DNA of 64,000 nucleotides. It comes from Guillardia theta CCMP2712. Taxonomy: Eukaryota; Cryptophyceae; Pyrenomonadales; Geminigeraceae. The notes under the pieces were generated by a model. The model was not told the origin of the DNA. It worked only from the letters and a program-made list of their open reading frames with translations, and searched no databases. The position numbers and the translations under genes are program-made. Shown piece after piece: positions 42,450 to 53,944 of this stretch. Every line of letters begins with the position of its first letter. Position 1 is the first letter of the stretch. The stretch lies in contig NW_005434629.1 of the NCBI RefSeq assembly GCF_000315625.1, positions 68,681-132,680 on the forward strand, given 5' to 3'.

Positions 42450-44815
42450 GGCTGGAGCAGGAGCCTTGTTGAAGGGTTTGTATCCGAACCGCCGGAGCAT
42501 CATGAAGAGCGCTCGCTCGCTGACATGACCTCAGACCCTTTACCATGAACGGGCAGATACAACACGAGCCCGAGGAGGAGGAGGAGGAGGAGGTGGTGGT
42601 GGTGGAGGAGGAGGTGGTGGTGGTGGAGGAGGAGGATCAGCAGCACGAGCAGCAAGATCAAGAAACGGGAAGGAGAGGGAAGGGAAGTAGCGAGGGAGAA
42701 GGGAGAGAGAGAGGGCGAAGGGGTGGAGGAAGCTGAGGACCTGAATCTCTCAGGGTCGTCCTCGAACCAAGCCTTGATCTCCGTCCACCACTGCTGCGTA
42801 TCATGCACTATCCACCTGGAGAAAGACTGAGCGAGGAAGAGGAGGAGGAGGAGGAGGAGGAGGAGGTACATCTTAATGCCGAGAGGGTTGGTCTTGTCCT
42901 CGTGCTCTGGGCCTTCCTGTCTCAACCGTCAGCCAGTCCTCCTGTCCTGCATGGAGGCGCGGAGGACCGCGAGGGGCTCGAGCGTGACGATGCCTTTCCT
43001 CTGCATCCTCTCCAAGAATCCACGGAAAGCAACGACTTGATTGGCCTGCGAAGGCGTGAGGTTGCGAGCAGGGAGGTCAAGTCAGTAAAGAGATTGTTGG
43101 AGGAGGTAGGGAGGGAAGGAGAAGAGAAAAGGCGTCTATGACGAGATGGTAATCTCCTCGCTACTGCAAGCCTTCAACTACATGACTGAGAGGAAGAGAG
43201 CTCCATGGCAACCAGTCTTGTGTCTTCCTACAAGGAACCATGCACACACGAAAGTCCAGATCTCGGGAGAGGAGCAGGCGGCATAAGGATCGCGTTCAAT
43301 GTTTGACACGCCTCTCACCTTGTGCAGGACGTGAGGAGCCTTGCCCTGGCTACTCTCAGCGATGTGTTGCGCCGCCTCTTTCTGCCACTTGTCCCCTTGC
43401 TGCATCCACATACAAAATGTGAGCCAGATGGAAGTGTTTTTGATGAGAGGGGGGGACGGGGAGAAGGGAGAGGAGGAGGAGGAGGAAGACAAGTAGAGGA
43501 GGAGGAGGAAAGGAGTTGCTCAAGGGGGAGATAGCTATGGAGGAATGGAAACGAGAGGACGAGGACGACGAGGAGGAGAAGGAGAGGGAGGAGATGGTGG
43601 TGGAGGACAAGGACGAGGACGAGGACGAGAAGGAGGAGAGGGTGGTGGTGGTGGTGGAAGTGGTGGTGGAGGACAGGAGGACGACGAAGAGGCTAGAATG
43701 AAGTGTGGAGGAGGACCTTCTCCCTAGCTCTCGCCAACTTCTTGATATAACTTTGCTTCCGCTCAACACTTGGGAATCCGCGTCATGGCTCGTGGGCATG
43801 TCACAAGGGCATGAAGTCACCTGTCCTTCCCGTCATCGGCCCTTCTCCTCTTCTTCTCAGGCTGTCAAGACAAGTCACAAGCTTCCTCCTCCTCTTGAGA
43901 GAGGGGATTATCCTTACTTTCATGGACATCGAGCTGTTGGGGATAGGGAAGGGCTGGGCTCCCGGAGCCATCACGATACCTCCCTGCTGCTCACCGTTGG
44001 CATTTACAGGCATCAGACACGGGACGAAGTAAGTGGCTTGTCCAGGAGGAACGCCTACCAGCTCGTGAGAAAAGGGGGGGAGGAGGAAGGAGCGAGGAAA
44101 GCTGGGAAGAGCAGAAAAGCCACAGCCGAGGAGAGGTAATCAGATGATGTGATGTGGAGGAGGAAAAAGATCGTAAGTAGAGAGGAGGAGGGGGTTTCAG
44201 GAGAGGAAGAGGAGGGAGGAGGAACAAGAGCAGATGGGGAGGAGCATGTACCAGGGAACTGAGGAGGGTATGCAGCACCACCCTTGCAAGAAGCGAATCA
44301 GCGTCCAAAGGAAACAGGAGCAAGTATGAAACCTGGGAGATCACAGTGCCGAAGCTTGAGTTCACAACTGAGCCATAGGGGACTGTGCTCATCGGGTACT
44401 GATTCCATGGTGCTGGGTATGCTGAGGACCAGGGCATCAGATTCTCCTCGCGCTGGTGAGTGGGAAAATTTGAAGGACGAGGGATAATGATCAGCTATTG
44501 GGCGATATGATCCTGCAAGGAAGAGAAAAGGAGAGTTGAGGAGGTGGACTTGGCGATGGTGGACGAGGAGGGGGAAGAGGAGGAGTGGAGGAGACTGCGA
44601 GGAGAAAACTTGAGGACATGAAGGTAAGAGAGATTGTGAGAAAAGGGAGTGGACGGCGAGCATTAGAGTTCGGATGACCTTGTCCAGCGCGGGTACTGGG
44701 CTAAATAGCACGTACACATGTCAGTTGTTGGAGATCAGCTCATTTCATCTAACCGTCTGAGTTTGTCCGCCTGCTGCGTGAGCAGCTGCTGCATATGAGT
44801 AAGAAAGTCGAAACA
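42450..44815 (-). CDS. Gln/Pro-rich multi-exon protein, unidentified
   Basis: Coding blocks on the minus strand, in transcript order: MQQLLTQQADKLRRLDEM (about 44735-44790), then MPWSSAYPAPWNQYPMSTVP (about 44320-44437, ending at GTTTCA). Next is PPGQATYFVPCLMPVNANG running on into GGIVMAPGAQPFPIP (about 43935-44070, donor GTAAGG). Then come GDKWQKEAAQHIAESS (about 43322-43410, donor GTGAGA), VVAFRGFLERMQRKGI (about 42950-43060), SRWIVHDTQQWWTEIKAWFE (about 42755-42830) and LFMMLRRFGYKPFN (about 42460-42515). The introns are GGA-rich. Gln/Pro-rich segments with short helical blocks suggest a nuclear co-factor, but no family was recognised and the start is open. Confidence 0.45.
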
Positions 44816-44841
44816 AGTAGTGATGGGGAGGGGTCGAAAGG

Positions 44842-44955
44842 GAGGAGGAGGAGGAGGAGGAGGAGGAGGAGGAGGAGGAGGAGGAGGAGGAGGAGGAGGA
44901 GGAGGAGGAGGAGGAGGAGGAGGAAGGAGGAGGAGGAGGAGGAGGAGGAGGAGGA
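44842..44955. repeat. (GGA)n microsatellite
   Basis: About 114 bases of nearly pure GGA repeat with one interruption (GGAAGGA near 44922). On the minus strand it would read as TCC runs, upstream of the Gln/Pro-rich gene. Confidence 0.95.
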
Positions 44956-45889
44956 GGTTTGACAACCAGGAGGAGCGTAGTACACGCCTTGGTCCACCCC
45001 AGCATTCGCCTTTTCACACAGTCAATGCACATTTTGAACTTAGACTATTCCAAGGGATGAAAAACATCCGCACAGCATGGTGTTTTAAGCTGAAAACAGT
45101 GACGATGCATCTTCCCAGATAAGAGACGAGATTTTCGCATCGCAAGACAATCACAACCATGAACGAACAGCAGCGCAAACATTCCGTCTGTGCGGGGACA
45201 CACTCACATTTTGAGGGGCCCCATGCGCCCCTTCCTGCATCATCTGCGCAGGGACATTCTGTTGCAGACTTCGGTCAAGTGGTGACATTGGAGGAGTTCA
45301 ACAACCTGCGAGGGAGGAGGAGGAACGTTGTTCATCTCCCAGCCGATCACCCTCCAACCTGCGAGTTGACATTTACAACGACAACAAAGTGCAGCCAGAT
45401 TCATCAGGAGACGAAGAGAACTCAAGGTGATCAGATGTTGTATGTGAGCATGTCATTCAAACATCAAGGGCTGTTGACTGGCATCTGAACCTTCCCGCCT
45501 TATAGTGCACTCACTGCCCGTCATTCGAACAAGTAGCAAATTCCTTGCAACCAACTACAGCTCAGCAACGACGCCTCTTGTTCTGTCATGGCATGCGGCA
45601 ACAGTGCTGATCGCTCTCACAACTTCCTTCATGTTCGTCTAGCCAGCATCATGCTGATCGCTCGGATACTCTCCCTGCCATCGACAAGCACTCCGACTAC
45701 CATCACCCGCGACCATATTCTGTAAAAATCACAATTTAAAACAATATCAAAAGTTTAACATGTATTTTAGTTTGCTCTAAAAATCTGTGATTTGTACGAT
45801 TTCACAAGGTTTAACAGATGTAACGGGTTGAATTAGATACAATATGATTTTTATCTTATAACTTCTAGAATCTCACTTGTTAAAAACTG
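44956..45889. other. intergenic
   Basis: No confident gene. A plus-strand frame at 45159-45488 (109 codons) is open but has no recognisable features. 45720-45890 is very AT-rich and directly abuts the next GC island, giving a sharp composition step. Confidence 0.5.
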
Positions 45890-46262
45890 GCATCGGACCC
45901 TTGAACGGCCGGCGGCGGTCCGATCACGGCAGCCAGTGGCGACTCAGCCTGAGCCTCGGAGCCTGGAGCCACCGACCGTCGGTCACTGGCCAGGCCGGCG
46001 GGCCCCGGGCGTCGCACACGGTGCCGCCAGGCGGCAGTGAGTGCCGCCGGCGCGGGCCGCCCGAGGCTCCGACTCATCGGACCGTCCGCCGGTACCCCGG
46101 GTCCGGCGCCGGGCCACCGGCGGCGTTCCGACTGAGCCGTTCAACTCCGCAACTGGTTAAAACCCTGCCAGGCTGTCAGTGTAGTACTTTTGAAACTATG
46201 AAACTCAGGCTCGCCATTTATACCGCACCGGGCATTTCGACTCCGGGGTCGGAGCCGTTTAG
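45890..46262. repeat. GC-rich island beside zinc-cluster gene 2
   Basis: Contains TTGAACGGCCGGCGGCGG, GCCGGCGGGCCCCGGGCG and GTGCCGCCAGGCGGCAG. It also holds the 15-mer CTGTCAGTGTAGTAC (46173-46187) found at 13964-13978 beside the paralogous gene. It ends about 110 bases 3' of the zinc-cluster gene stop, much as the 16.3 kb island follows paralogue 1. Confidence 0.6.
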
Positions 46263-46372
46263 AGTCATATTCAACTGATTTATTGATCACATTAATGATT
46301 GGTTCCTTTCACCAATGCCCGGGTGACGCCGAGAATCGTGTTGGCAGATGAGTACAACTTGGCAAGCCTGTT

Positions 46373-48173
46373 TTAGGGGCTCTGACCGTGGATATAGTAC
46401 CCTGGAAACCCGAAGTCCACGGCCTCAGATTGTGCTTGCTGGATTGTGTTGAAGTTGCAATTCGCCCAGCCTGCATTAGCTTGCCAGGAAAACTGGCCAG
46501 GGCTGTCAGCGAAGTCGTCGGGGATGATTGCAGGGATGTACAAGGACGTGTTCTGCTGCTTCACGTCTTGGACCGGCACGAAACTCGAGCTCGGCGGCTC
46601 AACCTTCCAGTCCCAATCGCTTCCAGCGCATGGAGGAGGAGACGGGGTAGAGTGGTCGCTCTCGAAGCTTGTGCGGCTCTCTCCTGGACTCTTAGACTCG
46701 GACCCGTCGCTCCAGGGGTTCGAGGGATAGAATGCCGGGCTGTGGATTCCGTCCTTGATTGATAGCTGGTCAGCCATCTGAATGATGTGAGCGAACTTCT
46801 GCTCAATCAGGACGGCAAGTCGGTCAAGAATCCTGCGGCCCTGCGCAGTCCTGCAGCCATAGTGAGCAACGAAGGCGGTATGCAGTGAAGTCATGTATCA
46901 CTTCGCAAGCTGCGCGATGCTCTCTCGCTGCCCGATCCTGGTTCGAGGAGAAGCAAAGGGCAAGTCGAGTGAGTGGGACGAGAACTCCCAAGGCAAGACT
47001 TACTGCTCGTCATACAGAAGCTCCTGCCCGGTGGAGATAGAACCAAAGAGCGAGACTAGCAACGGGATGCACATGTCTGGGGCCTTATTGACAGCCTGGA
47101 CATCAGCACAGTTACTCAACCATGCAGCATTCGCCATCCATCCAACACAAACCTGGTCGAACTCTTCCGCAGAGACCGGCGCGTAAGTCATCGAGATTCT
47201 AGAAATCCTCCCCAGAGCATCGAAGGTCTTCTTCGTCGTCTGCCTTAATAGTACGCCCTCCGTGTGCCCGGTTCTGAGAGCATGAGGCGTCAGCCCCATC
47301 CTTTATATCACAAACTCGGATTTACCTAAATACATTGGTGGAATATCGACAAAAGTTCGTGACAACTGGTTCTCTGATCCTGAAGACAAAGTTAGATTCA
47401 CTGGATGAAAGCAAGAAGGGGAAAACTCTGTACCGAAGCATATCTTCCATGAATTGACACAAGAACCTCAGGTCAGTGGTGGGAATCCTCGCATCATTGC
47501 CCGCGATGCGAGCGAGACCCTCCTCTCTGTGCAGCCTGAAGAAACCGGCCATGGTTTGGTTGCAGTTGGCACTAGTCCGCTTGTTCTTGATGGGGTCCCA
47601 CGTGAAGCATTGATACCCTATTGATGAGTTCTCCCAGATCGAGTGCTCAGCACTCGCCTGACAAATCGCAGGCTGGAAGTCCTGGTTGGTGTTTGAACTC
47701 ATTGAGTGGTGAGCCAACATTTCCAAAGCCCCCAGAGCCCTGCCGAAGGAGCTCCGTAGAGCAGGCGTCATGGCCTTGAACATCTTATCAAGATCCTTCG
47801 CCACAAATCCCCATTCCCAGATCATTCTCAGTGCGCGAACTGGGAGCTTCTTGGATTCTTGATCACGGAATACCACGTCATCGTGTATCAGCATGATGCC
47901 ATCCCTTAAGGTCATCAGCGGTCGGTCGATCGTGTCGATTGTGTGAACAATTGTCAGCTGTGAGCTCTGTGTGCTTGGAATATCACCGCACGGTAATCCT
48001 CGGCTGATACACCTTGTACAAGGACGAGTTTCTTGGCATTTGGCTTTTGCTTTCCTGCACGCTTCACAAGCACTTTTTGCTATGTGTCTGTTCGACGACA
48101 ACCATCGGCGCATTTTATAGAGATCATTCTTCTGCAAGGAGCCTTCTAAGGCTGACTCCGCAGCATTCGACAT
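46373..48173 (-). CDS. Zn2Cys6 zinc-cluster regulator with PAS-like domain (paralogue 2)
   Basis: Five exons close in frame: 47434-48173, 47326-47400, 47153-47273, 47004-47095 and 46373-46850, giving 501 residues. Cys 36, 39, 46, 52, 55 and 62 form a complete Zn2Cys6 cluster (C-x2-C-x6-C-x5-C-x2-C-x6-C) with RKAKAK between ligands. The rest parallels the 14.4 kb gene: ALRMIWEWGFVAKDLDKMF against LVRRLWENGL, CFTWDPIKNKRT against SFDPETGQRT, and LHREEGLARIAGNDARIP against IHSEEFMSRFALNDLCIP. These last blocks read like the core of a PAS fold. The C-terminal 130 residues are Ser/Pro- and Gln-rich. A transcription factor is inferred. Paralogue 1 has no introns, so one copy has gained or lost four. 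Confidence 0.85.
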
Positions 48174-49660
48174 CCTGACAAGCTCTGCTCAACTCAATAT
48201 CTTTGGAAATTCCTGCAAAAGCTATTTCGATGTCAAGATACAGAATTTATTTAACAAGACCAATTCAGAGTCATGGTGAAAAAGATGCAAAGGAACATGT
48301 TTGAAGCAGTGATAAAGCGTGAAATCATCACTTAGCTCTTCAGATAGGGGAATTCATCATAGCGCACACAACAGAAAACACGCGCCCTTGCCTTCGCCTA
48401 CTCTATGAGATGTGCCATTGAGCAAACACATTTGGGGGGGTGTGCAACCAGGGAGCGCGCATGGGAGGAAAGAGAAGAAGTCAGATGAGGATGATGCTAG
48501 GTGCACACCATGGTCATGAGTATCATAAGGAGAGCGCGCATGAAGTTTCTCCAGCCGCCTCCTCTCACCTGCTCCGCCATGCACCCAACAACTGCTTCAT
48601 GCGGGAGCGGGTCATCGATCGGCACACCAAAGACCACCCCAGCTTCATGTTCGTATCTGCTTGCACCCCTCATTTACACCGGAATAGAACCCTGTTATCT
48701 CCCTGTAAGCACCCCTTTTTCTTCCACTACCCTATCTTATCGACTGGCACCCTACCCCCAAAAAATCCTCCCATTCTACCCCCCCCCCAATTACGACCAA
48801 AAAGTTGCACCGGCCCAACAACAAATCATACTTCCCAATTACAAATTCTCACAAAAATTCAACATTTTCGTTCTAATTTCAAAGTTTAAAAATATAAAAC
48901 TGCTAAGAGCCAAGGGGGGTGCAAAAGGAACAGAGAGGGGAAGGGGTAGTTGCAACTCAATCAGGGGGTAGGGTAATTTTTCACAACAAAACCGGTCACG
49001 GTACCCTACGTTGGTCACGTTACCTGTCACGGTAAGGGACCCGGATCGAGCCGATGATGACGAGCCCGCCCCAATGCTTTCCGATTGTTCTGAGGCAGAC
49101 CGGGTACATGGAAATTTGTGGTTTTAAACTTATTAGTCATTATTAAAAATTATAGAGAGACGCCGAAAATGCCGGGTTACCATACCTGCAAGGTAGGATG
49201 CCTTCCCCTCCCCTCCCTCCCCCTTCCAGCACCACCACCACCACCACCACCACCACCAGCGCCATCAGCACCACCAGCACAACCAGCAGCTCCAGCACCA
49301 GCTCCAGCTCCAGCTCCAGCACCAGCTCCAGCTCCAGCACCAGCACAGACATAGATATCGTCAGCAACATTACTGCCAACTCCTCCTGCTCCTTCCCCTC
49401 GTGTTCAGTGTGCCTGCTCTACTCCCCATTATCATTCTCCTCTCCCAACCCATGCTCCCACCCCTCTAAACCCCTGCTTCCTTTCTCCTGCCTAGAATGA
49501 TCGTTGGTACCATATTCCTCACGTATTGCTTCCCCTCTCCAACAAACCCATACAGCCGTTGGGAAGATGCCTTCGATCCTCGTGATGATCCCTCTATGTT
49601 CGTCAACCTTGTTCCAACGCACACTCCCTCTGTCCCAATCCCCCCTCCCTCGCATTGGCA
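48174..49660. other. intergenic, with C/G-rich tract and CCAGCA-type repeats
   Basis: 48770-49030 mixes C-rich runs, GGGGGTAGGGTAATT and GGTCACGGTACC words. 49230-49350 is a CACCAC/CAGCTC low-complexity tract. A possible first exon of the Nudix gene (ATG at about 49170, ending AAG before GTAGGATG) lies just before this tract, but its phase does not match the next exon. Confidence 0.4.
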
Positions 49661-50725
49661 GTCTCTCCTGACGGTGAACGGCAGATCCATGGCAACGACG
49701 TTCCGATCGAGTTCGAGCATGCGGGGCTGGAGGAGCACTACCTGAAGATGAAGGAGATGAAGGCCTTCAATGACTGGTGCCGGGAGATGGACGAGGAGCT
49801 GGTTGTGTCCAAGGTGGTGGTGCAGTCCATCGACCTCTTCGGGCCGAGGATAGGCTTCCTCAAGTTCAAGGCGGAGGCGACGACGAGGGACGGGAAGCAT
49901 GTGCCCGGCATCGTGTTCATGCGAGGAGGAGCCGTCGCGATCTTTATCGTCATCACGTGCAAGGAGAGCAAGAAGCAGTACACGCTCCTCACTGTGCAGC
50001 CGCGGGTGCCCGTGGGGAAGGCGGCATTGTACGAGCTGCCGGCGGGGATGCTGGACAACAGCGGGGACTTTGTGGGGATGGCGGCGAAGGAGCTGGAGGA
50101 GGAGACGAGCCTCAAGGTGCAGAAGAAAGATCTGATGGACTTGACAGAGAAGGCGTTCGGGAGCGGCTGCCCCGGCATCTACCCGTCAGCAGGAGGATGC
50201 GACGAGTACCTGCGGATCTTCCTGTACCGGACGACGATGAGCCCCGAGGAGATCAGCAGCCTGCACGATAAGTGCACGGGGGTGCTGGAGGAGGGGGAGA
50301 CGATCAAGCTGAAAGTGATTCCGATCGATGACCTGTGGTGAGTAGAGGAGAGGGGGGGAGGGAGGAGGAGGGGAGGGAGGAAGGGACAAGAGGGAAAAAT
50401 GAGCATGGGCAGGCTATGTGGGTTTGAGGAGATCAGGAGCAGAGGAGAAGGAGGGGGCCGGTAAAGGGTCAGAAAAGCAATGAGACGCGGAGTTGGGTCT
50501 TGAGGAGAATTTGGATACGAAGTTCAGAGTAGGAGGTGAAGGCAGTGGAAGAGGTAGAGAGAGTAAGAGGGGGAAGGGAAGAAGAGGAGGGGGAGGAAGT
50601 TACACTGTTTGTTATGATGGTTAACATGGTTTGCTGCTAGGAGGACGGCTCCGGACGTGAAGGCGTTGTCAGCCCTCTGCCTGTATGAGAACTTCCTTGC
50701 CAGACGAGAGATCCCCAGCGACTGA
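49661..50725 (+). CDS. Nudix hydrolase, ADP-sugar diphosphatase type
   Basis: Closest in pattern to plant NUDX14-type ADP-glucose/ADP-sugar diphosphatases, which split ADP-sugars to AMP and sugar 1-phosphate. Exons are about 49661-50337 and 50641-50725; the join TG-G restores Trp in DDLWRTAPDVKALSALCLYE, a family C-terminal block. Other family marks are LYELPAGMLD, then the Nudix box ending AAKELEEETSL, and FPS-like IYPSAGGCDEYLRIFLYR. In the box the usual Arg-Glu-x-x-Glu-Glu is Lys-Glu-Leu-Glu-Glu-Glu, so the metal-binding glutamates are kept while Arg is Lys. The residue before the final Leu is Ser, not Gly. The 5' exon with the true start is missing from this model, because the first exon begins at an acceptor. 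Confidence 0.85.
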
Positions 50726-51132
50726 TCCGTCTCTCTTTCGCTTCCTCCCCCTCCCCACTCTTCTTTCCCCCTCCTCCTCAACCTTGTTGGTTTTCTTTTG
50801 CTGTTTTTGTTTTGTTGGTGGGAGGACTTGAACGATGAGGAACGGAGGGAACAAAGATAAGGATAAATGAATTGAGCAGCGACTCGTTGTCATTTACAAG
50901 AAAGGTGAAGGAGCGTGTAATTTTTGTCGGTCAGAATGTCAGGAGGACAAGAAGCACGGGGACAGGGACGAGGCGATAGCAGTAGAGGGCGAGGGAGGGT
51001 GAGGGGGAACGAGGAGATCGAAGGACGAGGACAAGGCTAATGGGATGCGGCATGCGGTGACATGTTGATGTTTCTGATTCTGTTCACCTTGAAGAATTTA
51101 ATTTACTGTGGCCATCAAGTTCTGACGTGACC

Positions 51133-51272
51133 TCATCGTTTCGCCTTTGCGTTTCTCTTGGGCTTCTTGCCCTTGTCTTTCTTCTGGCTCCCTGCCTTGG
51201 CCTGCGCACCATGTGAGTAGGAAGAGAGCTGGCGGTGAAGAGAGACGAGGAAGAAGTTAATGGGACGAGAGT

Positions 51273-51311
<39 letters not shown>

Positions 51312-52870
51312 TGGGAGGAAGCCAAGGAGGCAGGGAGGTAGGGAGAAGGCAGGGTTTGAGAGCAGGGAGTCAATGAGGTTGAGAGGAGGAGACGAAGGAG
51401 TGGAGGGGCAGCAGAGGAGGAGGAGGAGTCAAGGGGACCTTCTTTGCCGGCCTGTCTGACGCCATGAAGGAACAGAACCCAACCCCTTGTTGGCAGCCTG
51501 AGACAGAACTTCAATGGCTGCTCTGATAGAGGGGGAGGAGGAGGAGGAGGAGGAGGAGGAGGAGGAGGAAGGGAACGGGTTGGAAGGAGAGACAGTGGGG
51601 GAGAGGACAAGAGGAGGAAGGCACAGGAAGAAGAGGGATCAAGAGGAGCAGGAGGCAGGAACCTTTTCGTGGTCAAGGGTCGCTCCCTCGACTGAGACGA
51701 TCTTGCTCAGCAGCTCCAGGTTCCTCTTCTTCTCATTCTGAAGCGTCTCCTGCAAGTTCGCCAGTCATCCGGAGACACAGGTGGTGACCTTGTAGGAGGA
51801 GGAGGAGGAGGAGGAGGAGGAGGAGGAGGAGGTGGTGGTGGTGGTGGTGGTGGTGGAGGAGGAGGAGGACGACGACGACGATGATGACGATGACGAGGGC
51901 AAGGAGGAAAGAATTGGGTGAATCGAGGAGAACAAGGATACAGAGAAGTTATTCAGGGAGGACAAGGAGGTACCGGATCGAACTTGCGGTTGGGTGCAGA
52001 TTTCAATTCTCCCTTGAGCTTCTTGTCAAACTTGCCGAGAGATCCAGTTGACTTCTGAGCGAGCTTGAGCTGAGCCTTCGTCTGCGGACGGACTGTGAGA
52101 GGTACACGGAGCTAAAGGAGAAGACGTGGGGAGGGGAGCAAGGAGAGGGAGCAAGGAGAGGGAGCAAGGAGAAGCAAACAAAAGGGCAGGGGCACGAGGC
52201 GCGAGGAGAAGGTCGTTGGTAAGGGCACGTTAGATACTGGTGGAAGGGAGAAGGAGATGGAACAGAAGAGACTTGAGAACGGAGGTAAAGATGTTAAGGC
52301 AGGAGATGACAATGAGGAGGACTAAGGGAACATGGAGAAAGGGAAGAACAAGGAGGAGGACGAGGAGAAAGAGGAAGAGAATGAGAAGGAGGAGGAGGGG
52401 CGCGGGAAGGGGGGAGGGGGAGGAGGAGGAGTGATTATTGACCTGGAGCTTCTGCTCCTGCTTGCTCGGGTTCTCCGAGAGCTGCAGGTGGGTCTTTCCA
52501 TGGATCTCTTCGTCTGCGATAGCAAATGAGCCCAGTGGACAGAGAACGAGGAGCAGGAGCAGGAGCACGAGCACGAGCAGGAGCAGGAACAGGAGCAGGA
52601 GCAAGGGCAGGAAGGAGGAGTAGGAGCAAGAGCAGGGAAGAGGAGCAGGAGCAAGAGCAGGGAGGAGGAGCAGGTGCAAAAGCAGGAAGAAAGAGGAGGT
52701 CGTACGGTTTCGCTTTTCCCTGTTCTTCTGCTTTTGCAACGTTTCCTGCGATGAAGAATGAGAAAGAGGAAGAAACCAGTTGCTATGCAAGAATCGATAA
52801 AGACAGGAGCAGGAGCAAGAGCAGGAGAAGAAAAAGGAGCAGGAGCAGCTGAGTGTTCTGCACCTTCTTC
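51133..52870 (-). CDS. RRS1: RRS1-like ribosome biogenesis protein, multi-exon
   Basis: RRS1 is a nucleolar factor needed for 60S subunit assembly with the 5S RNP. The clearest block is TKAQLKLAQKSTGSLGKFDK followed by KLKGE and NRKFD (about 51975-52095), the family's conserved segment. Before it come KQKNREKR (about 52715-52740) and HLQLSENPSKQEQKLQ (about 52440-52510). After it come TLQNEKKRNLELLSKI (about 51690-51760) and a last exon rich in Lys, QKKDKGKKPKRNAKAKR, with the stop at 51133-51135. The introns are GGA- and AGGAGC-rich. The N-terminal exon(s) are not clear; the block SDPFTKKEMEKKVQ at about 52858-52905 may be its start region or belong to the next gene. Confidence 0.65.
51272..51312. 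repeat. (AGGAGC)n microsatellite in an RRS1 intron
   Basis: Six to seven copies of AGGAGC. It is one of five loci with this hexamer in the window. Related, less regular AGGAGC tracts lie at about 52548-52680 in another intron of the same gene. Confidence 0.9.
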
Positions 52871-53026
52871 TCCATCTCCTTCTTCGTGAACGGATCACTT
52901 GAACCATCATCCTGCGGTCCTGCTTCCATGATAGGTGGAAGATCTTTTTCCGCGTTACTCGCTCTGCCCACCAGCACGTGAGTTTGCTTACATACCATCC
53001 TTCTCCTCCCTCACCCCCCCCATTCC

Positions 53027-53100
53027 TCCTCCTCCTCCTCCTCCTCCTCCTCCTCCTCCTCCTCCTCCTCCTCCTCCTCCTCCTCCTCCTCCTCCTCCTC
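53027..53100. repeat. (TCC)n microsatellite
   Basis: A pure TCC run of about 74 bases, between the RRS1-like gene and the plastid-lumen candidate, probably intronic or intergenic. Confidence 0.95.
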
Positions 53101-53109
53101 TCACTTCCC

Positions 53110-53931
53110 TTGAGTCAAAACCTTGTCAAGCACGTACTCTGGAGGCAAGTCGGAGACACTGTGGCCCTGGGCAGGAGCGACGAGGACAAAGGCGCTCTCT
53201 GCTGTGATGTAGTCCTGGACTGTGATGCCGGCGTTGGTGCTGAGCTGCGTGATGCTGCATTAGAGGGGCGAGGGAGGGAGTAGCGACTGTGTGCTCTTAC
53301 CTTCCACTTCTTTGGCTTTGTGAACGAGATAACAACTGGCAGGATGCAAGTCAAACAAACGATGCAGGCAGAAAGACGAGAAATCGGCCAAGGAGGAGGA
53401 CAAAGACGAAGACGAAGACGAAGACGAAGACGAGGCAGCGGAGGAAGGAGGACAAGGAACTACCTGGGTTCCCCTTGCCATTGACAACCTCAGTGCTGAA
53501 CTCATCAGGCTGGGAAGCGAGAGGGTTTGCGAATCCTCCGTCCCACTGCACTCCGACCTTGTCTGAATCGCCCCATCCGATCTTGTCATCGAACAGGGCA
53601 CTCGCTACTTGCGGCCAAGCAGCAACTCCAGCCATCACCTCCAGCGCCATGCGACGTCCTCCTCGTTTCATGCTCATGCATGGTGCGAACCTCTGAGTCT
53701 GCCGACCCCTTGCAGCCATGTTGCTGTTGCAGACGGCGGCGGATCGGGATACGAATGAGGCAGGAGCCAAAGAGGACAAACAAGTATGAGAGAAGCATAA
53801 GAGAGGAGGGAGGGAGGAGAGGAGGAGGTAAGAACCATGGCCTCAAGGGAAGAGGACATGGAGGAGGAGGAGGAGGAGGCGATGGAGGCGACAAGCACCA
53901 GCATCGTCAGCGTCGTCGCCATCGTAACCAT
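53110..53931 (-). CDS. putative plastid lumen protein with tripartite leader (PsbP-like?)
   Basis: The first exon (down to about 53840) encodes a signal peptide with a hydrophobic LTMLVLVASIA core. The next exon (about 53475-53730) reads as a basic transit segment (ARGRQTQRF), then RRMALEVMAGVAAWPQVASA. That is a twin-arginine, hydrophobic, AxA-ended domain typical of Tat import into the thylakoid lumen. The mature start is LFDDKIGWG. Later exons carry VVISFTKPKKWKV (about 53300-53345) and ITVQDYITAESAFVLVAP with LPPEYVLDK (about 53124-53250). A lumen PsbP-type fold is a guess from these strands. The 3' end is unresolved, and the block at 52860-52985 could be its last exon. The intron acceptor of exon 2 is uncertain. 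Confidence 0.5.
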
Positions 53932-53944
53932 CGTAATTCCGAAA

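Noticed and set aside
44749-45032. Poly-Ser, poly-Pro and poly-Leu frames across the GGA repeat
   Set aside because: All three frames of the microsatellite are open, so openness carries no information.
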